Under the pieces are notes generated by a model. The model was not told the origin of the DNA. It worked only from the letters and a program-made list of their open reading frames with translations, and made no database searches. From an uncultured Eubacterium sp. (GTDB lineage Bacteria; Bacillota; Clostridia; Peptostreptococcales; Anaerovoracaceae), in contig CAMOGZ010000067.1 of NCBI GenBank assembly GCA_946614405.1, forward strand, positions 1 to 7,525: a stretch of DNA of 7,525 nucleotides. The letters are read 5' to 3'. Numbering within the stretch: the first letter of the stretch is position 1; every line of letters begins with the position of its first letter. Made by a program: the position numbers and the translations under genes. This document shows positions 5,914-7,525 of this stretch, piece by piece.

Positions 5914-5928
5914 GCAAACATTGTGCCA
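5914..5928 (-). promoter_or_regulatory. Sigma-54 (-24/-12) promoter of larC1-BKACE
   Basis: The minus strand reads TGGCAC-AATGT-TTGC, an exact consensus match with correct spacing of the GG and GC doublets. The predicted start is near 5902, about 27 bases before the larC1 ATG. The 17-mer 5914-5930 differs from the promoter before the cyclase gene at two positions only. Confidence 0.92.
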
Positions 5929-5936
5929 ATATTTTA

Positions 5937-5952
5937 TGTTGGTTTTTCAACA
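5937..5952. repeat. Inverted repeat containing GTTGAAAAAC, copy 1
   Basis: TGTTG-GTTTTT-CAACA is a perfect 5-bp inverted repeat. On the minus strand it contains GTTGAAAAAC, shared with the region upstream of the cyclase promoter. Its arms also match the outer bases of the proposed activator site (TGTTGC...GCAACA), but with a spacer two bases shorter. It lies only nine bases upstream of the -24 element. It may be a second, weaker activator site, a site for another protein, or a bend. Confidence 0.45.
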
Positions 5953-5987
5953 ATTATGACAGAATGAAAGTTGCAGGGGAGAGTATC

Positions 5988-6005
5988 TGTTGCAGAGCGG
6001 CAACA
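5988..6005. promoter_or_regulatory. Candidate activator binding site (UAS) for larC1, overlapping the activator promoter
   Basis: TGTTGC-AGAGCG-GCAACA is a perfect 6-bp inverted repeat, centred about 94 bases upstream of the predicted larC1 start. A related site with the same spacing lies upstream of the cyclase promoter (4223-4240). A lone GTTGC half-site occurs at 5970-5974. The palindrome covers the -35 box and part of the spacer of the likely promoter of the divergent activator gene, so binding there could both activate larC1 and repress the activator. Confidence 0.7.
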
Positions 6006-6018
6006 AATAGAGTATAAT
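5990..6018 (+). promoter_or_regulatory. Sigma-A-type promoter of the activator gene
   Basis: A perfect -10 box TATAAT (6013-6018) is preceded, at 17 bases, by TTGCAG (5990-5995), a half-consensus -35 box. The predicted start is near 6025, giving a short leader with the GGAGG ribosome binding site at 6033-6037. The weak -35 falls within the proposed activator binding palindrome. Confidence 0.55.
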
Positions 6019-6041
6019 AGGTAAGACGAGATGGAGGAACT

Positions 6042-7525
6042 ATGAAACAAGCAGTGCCAATCAAGAAAGTACAGGATATGATCTCAGAGGCCCTTGCAAC
6101 TGATGTGTGCAAGGACCCGGTTAAGGCAGAAGAACTCCTGAAGAGAATCAATGAGGAGCTCCAGTTTTTCCTGCAGACAGGGATTGACTACAAGATCGTG
6201 GTGGATTCGCTGGACGACAGCATCTATATCACGGATGCGGAGGGTCGGGTCATGTACGTGAACCCCGCCCACAAGAAGAACACCGGCATCGAACCGGAGG
6301 AGGTCATCGGACGCCTGACCACAGACATCATCAAGCAGGGAGACCTGTTTACCGGTGGCGCCACCATGGATGTGATCAAGGAGAAGAAGAAGGTCTTCCG
6401 CCTTGCCACAGTCACCCGGAAGAAGCCGCCTCAGGTAGGCTATGCCGTGGGCGTCCCCATTTTCAATGATGACGGCGAACTGCAGCAGGTGGTGGTCAGC
6501 AGCCGTCCGCTGTTGTCACTGCAGTCACTGCAGGAGGACTACGACCGATTCCTGGAGGAGGTCCAGGGATACAGCAAGGACAAGGAACACGTCCGGATCC
6601 TGAAGGATTCCGATATTTCCGAACGCCTGGTGGGCGCAACCGGATCCCTTCGCAAGGTCTGGAAGACCATCGAGATGGCCGCTCCCACCGATGCAACGGT
6701 CCTCATCACCGGAGAGTCCGGTGTCGGTAAGGAGATCGTGGCCGATGAGATCTACCGCCTCTCCACCAGAAATAAGAGTACATTCGTCAAGGTTAATTGC
6801 TCCGCGATCCCGGCCAATCTTCTGGAATCCGAGCTCTTCGGATATGAGAGGGGCGCCTTCTCCGGAGCCAACGCCAGCGGCAAGACCGGACTGTTCGAGA
6901 CAGCCAACGGCGGAACGATCCTGCTGGATGAGATCGGCGATATGTCCATGGACCTTCAGGTCAAACTGCTGCGTGCCATCCAGGACAAGAAGATCACCCG
7001 CGTCGGCGGGACCCAGCCCATCGATCTGGACATCCGCTTCATCGCCGCCACCAACAGCGATCTGAAGCAGAAGGTCGCCGAGGGCACCTTCCGTCAGGAC
7101 CTCTTCTATCGCCTGAATGTCATTCCGATCTCCATTCCGCCACTTCGCGAGCGGATCAGTGATATGGAAGACCTGTGCCACCACTTCGTGGCCATCTTCA
7201 ACGAGAAACATCAGCGCGCTCTTCACCTCTCCGAACAAAATATGTCCATCTTCCGTTCTTACAACTGGCCCGGCAATGTCCGCGAGCTGGAGAACGTGAT
7301 CGAATACCTGGCCATCTGCTCACCGGGAAGCGAAGGTGTAAACGACGACATGATCCGCGGTATTCTGGATATCAATCAGGGAGATATCCTCCCCACCGGT
7401 GCAGGCTCACTGGCCGAATCCGTAGAGAATTACGAGAAGAACCTCATCGAATCTGTCCTTCGGGAGTCCACCAGTCTCCGGGATGCCGGAGCCAAGCTGG
7501 GGGTCAACGCCTCCACCATCTCCCG
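6042..7525 (+). CDS. Sigma-54-dependent transcriptional activator (PAS, AAA+, Fis-type HTH), 3' partial
   Basis: An enhancer-binding protein that uses ATP hydrolysis to open sigma-54 promoters. The reading frame stays open to the window end: 494 full codons plus two bases. The ATG follows GGAGG by four bases; an ATG at 6031 meets a stop within five codons. Residues 1-45 are helical and unassigned. About 50-155 is a PAS sensor domain (DSIYITDAEGRVMYVNPA core). The AAA+ domain from about 195 has Walker A GESGVGKE (224-231), the sigma-54 contact loop as GAFSGA (271-276) instead of GAFTGA, Walker B GGTILLDE (290-297), the arginine-finger region FRQDLFYRLN (350-359), and WPGNVREL (409-416). The C-terminal helix-turn-helix begins near 477 (SLRDAGAKLGV) and is cut at its recognition helix. 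There is no phosphoacceptor receiver domain, so the PAS domain probably binds an effector directly. It is divergent from larC1, and the two -24/-12 promoters nearby are its likely targets. Confidence 0.95.
   Translation, partial: MKQAVPIKKVQDMISEALATDVCKDPVKAEELLKRINEELQFFLQTGIDYKIVVDSLDDSIYITDAEGRVMYVNPAHKKNTGIEPEEVIGRLTTDIIKQGDLFTGGATMDVIKEKKKVFRLATVTRKKPPQVGYAVGVPIFNDDGELQQVVVSSRPLLSLQSLQEDYDRFLEEVQGYSKDKEHVRILKDSDISERLVGATGSLRKVWKTIEMAAPTDATVLITGESGVGKEIVADEIYRLSTRNKSTFVKVNCSAIPANLLESELFGYERGAFSGANASGKTGLFETANGGTILLDEIGDMSMDLQVKLLRAIQDKKITRVGGTQPIDLDIRFIAATNSDLKQKVAEGTFRQDLFYRLNVIPISIPPLRERISDMEDLCHHFVAIFNEKHQRALHLSEQNMSIFRSYNWPGNVRELENVIEYLAICSPGSEGVNDDMIRGILDINQGDILPTGAGSLAESVENYEKNLIESVLRESTSLRDAGAKLGVNASTIS

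Noticed and set aside
6525..7238. Minus-strand open frame of 237 codons within the activator gene
   Set aside because: Shadow of the plus-strand AAA+ activator, which carries Walker A, Walker B and arginine-finger motifs throughout this stretch.
1..7525. CRISPR arrays, tRNA or rRNA genes, insertion sequences
   Set aside because: No regularly spaced repeats, cloverleaf-like segments, rRNA-like sequence or transposase coding were seen anywhere in the window.

Overview
The window looks like chromosomal DNA of an anaerobic Clostridia-type Firmicute. The evidence is a 4-hydroxybutyryl-CoA dehydratase very close to the Clostridium aminobutyricum AbfD type, strong AAGGAGG-type ribosome binding sites, sigma-A-like promoters, and a sigma-54 activator with -24/-12 promoters of the kind that control amino-acid and organic-acid fermentation in Clostridia. 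I cannot name the genus.

Layout. Bases 1-409 hold no gene I can support, but contain two hairpin structures. Five genes then lie on the minus strand; in transcription order they are larC1 (5875-5126), a BKACE/Kce-family beta-keto acid cleavage enzyme (5099-4248), a cyclase/formamidase-family metal hydrolase (4054-3137), abfD (2959-1484) and class II fructose-bisphosphate aldolase (1348-410). Divergently, on the plus strand from 6042, runs a PAS / AAA+ / Fis-HTH sigma-54 enhancer-binding activator. It is cut by the window end inside its DNA-binding helix-turn-helix.

The main result is a compact regulatory circuit. Two near-identical sigma-54 promoters (TGGCAC-N5-TTGC, identical at 15 of 17 positions over the extended match) lie on the minus strand, one before larC1 and one before the cyclase gene. 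Each has upstream an inverted repeat of the form TGTTGC-N6-GCAA(CA/TG), at about -94 and -130, suitable for an enhancer-binding protein. The first repeat also lies inside the likely sigma-A promoter of the activator gene, which suggests autoregulation. larC1-BKACE and the cyclase gene therefore look like one sigma-54 regulon controlled by the adjacent activator. abfD and the aldolase gene are each set off by a hairpin and have their own sigma-A-like promoters, so they are probably separate units.

Function. LarC1 belongs to nickel-pincer cofactor maturation, which serves LarA-type 2-hydroxyacid racemases/epimerases. BKACE enzymes convert a beta-keto acid plus acetyl-CoA into a new acyl-CoA plus acetoacetate. 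Cyclase-family enzymes hydrolyse amide or ring bonds. Together they suggest an inducible pathway for an unidentified hydroxy/keto acid or ring compound that ends in CoA esters and feeds butyrate-type fermentation, possibly through AbfD. The substrate cannot be read from the sequence, and no LarA, LarB or LarE is present here.
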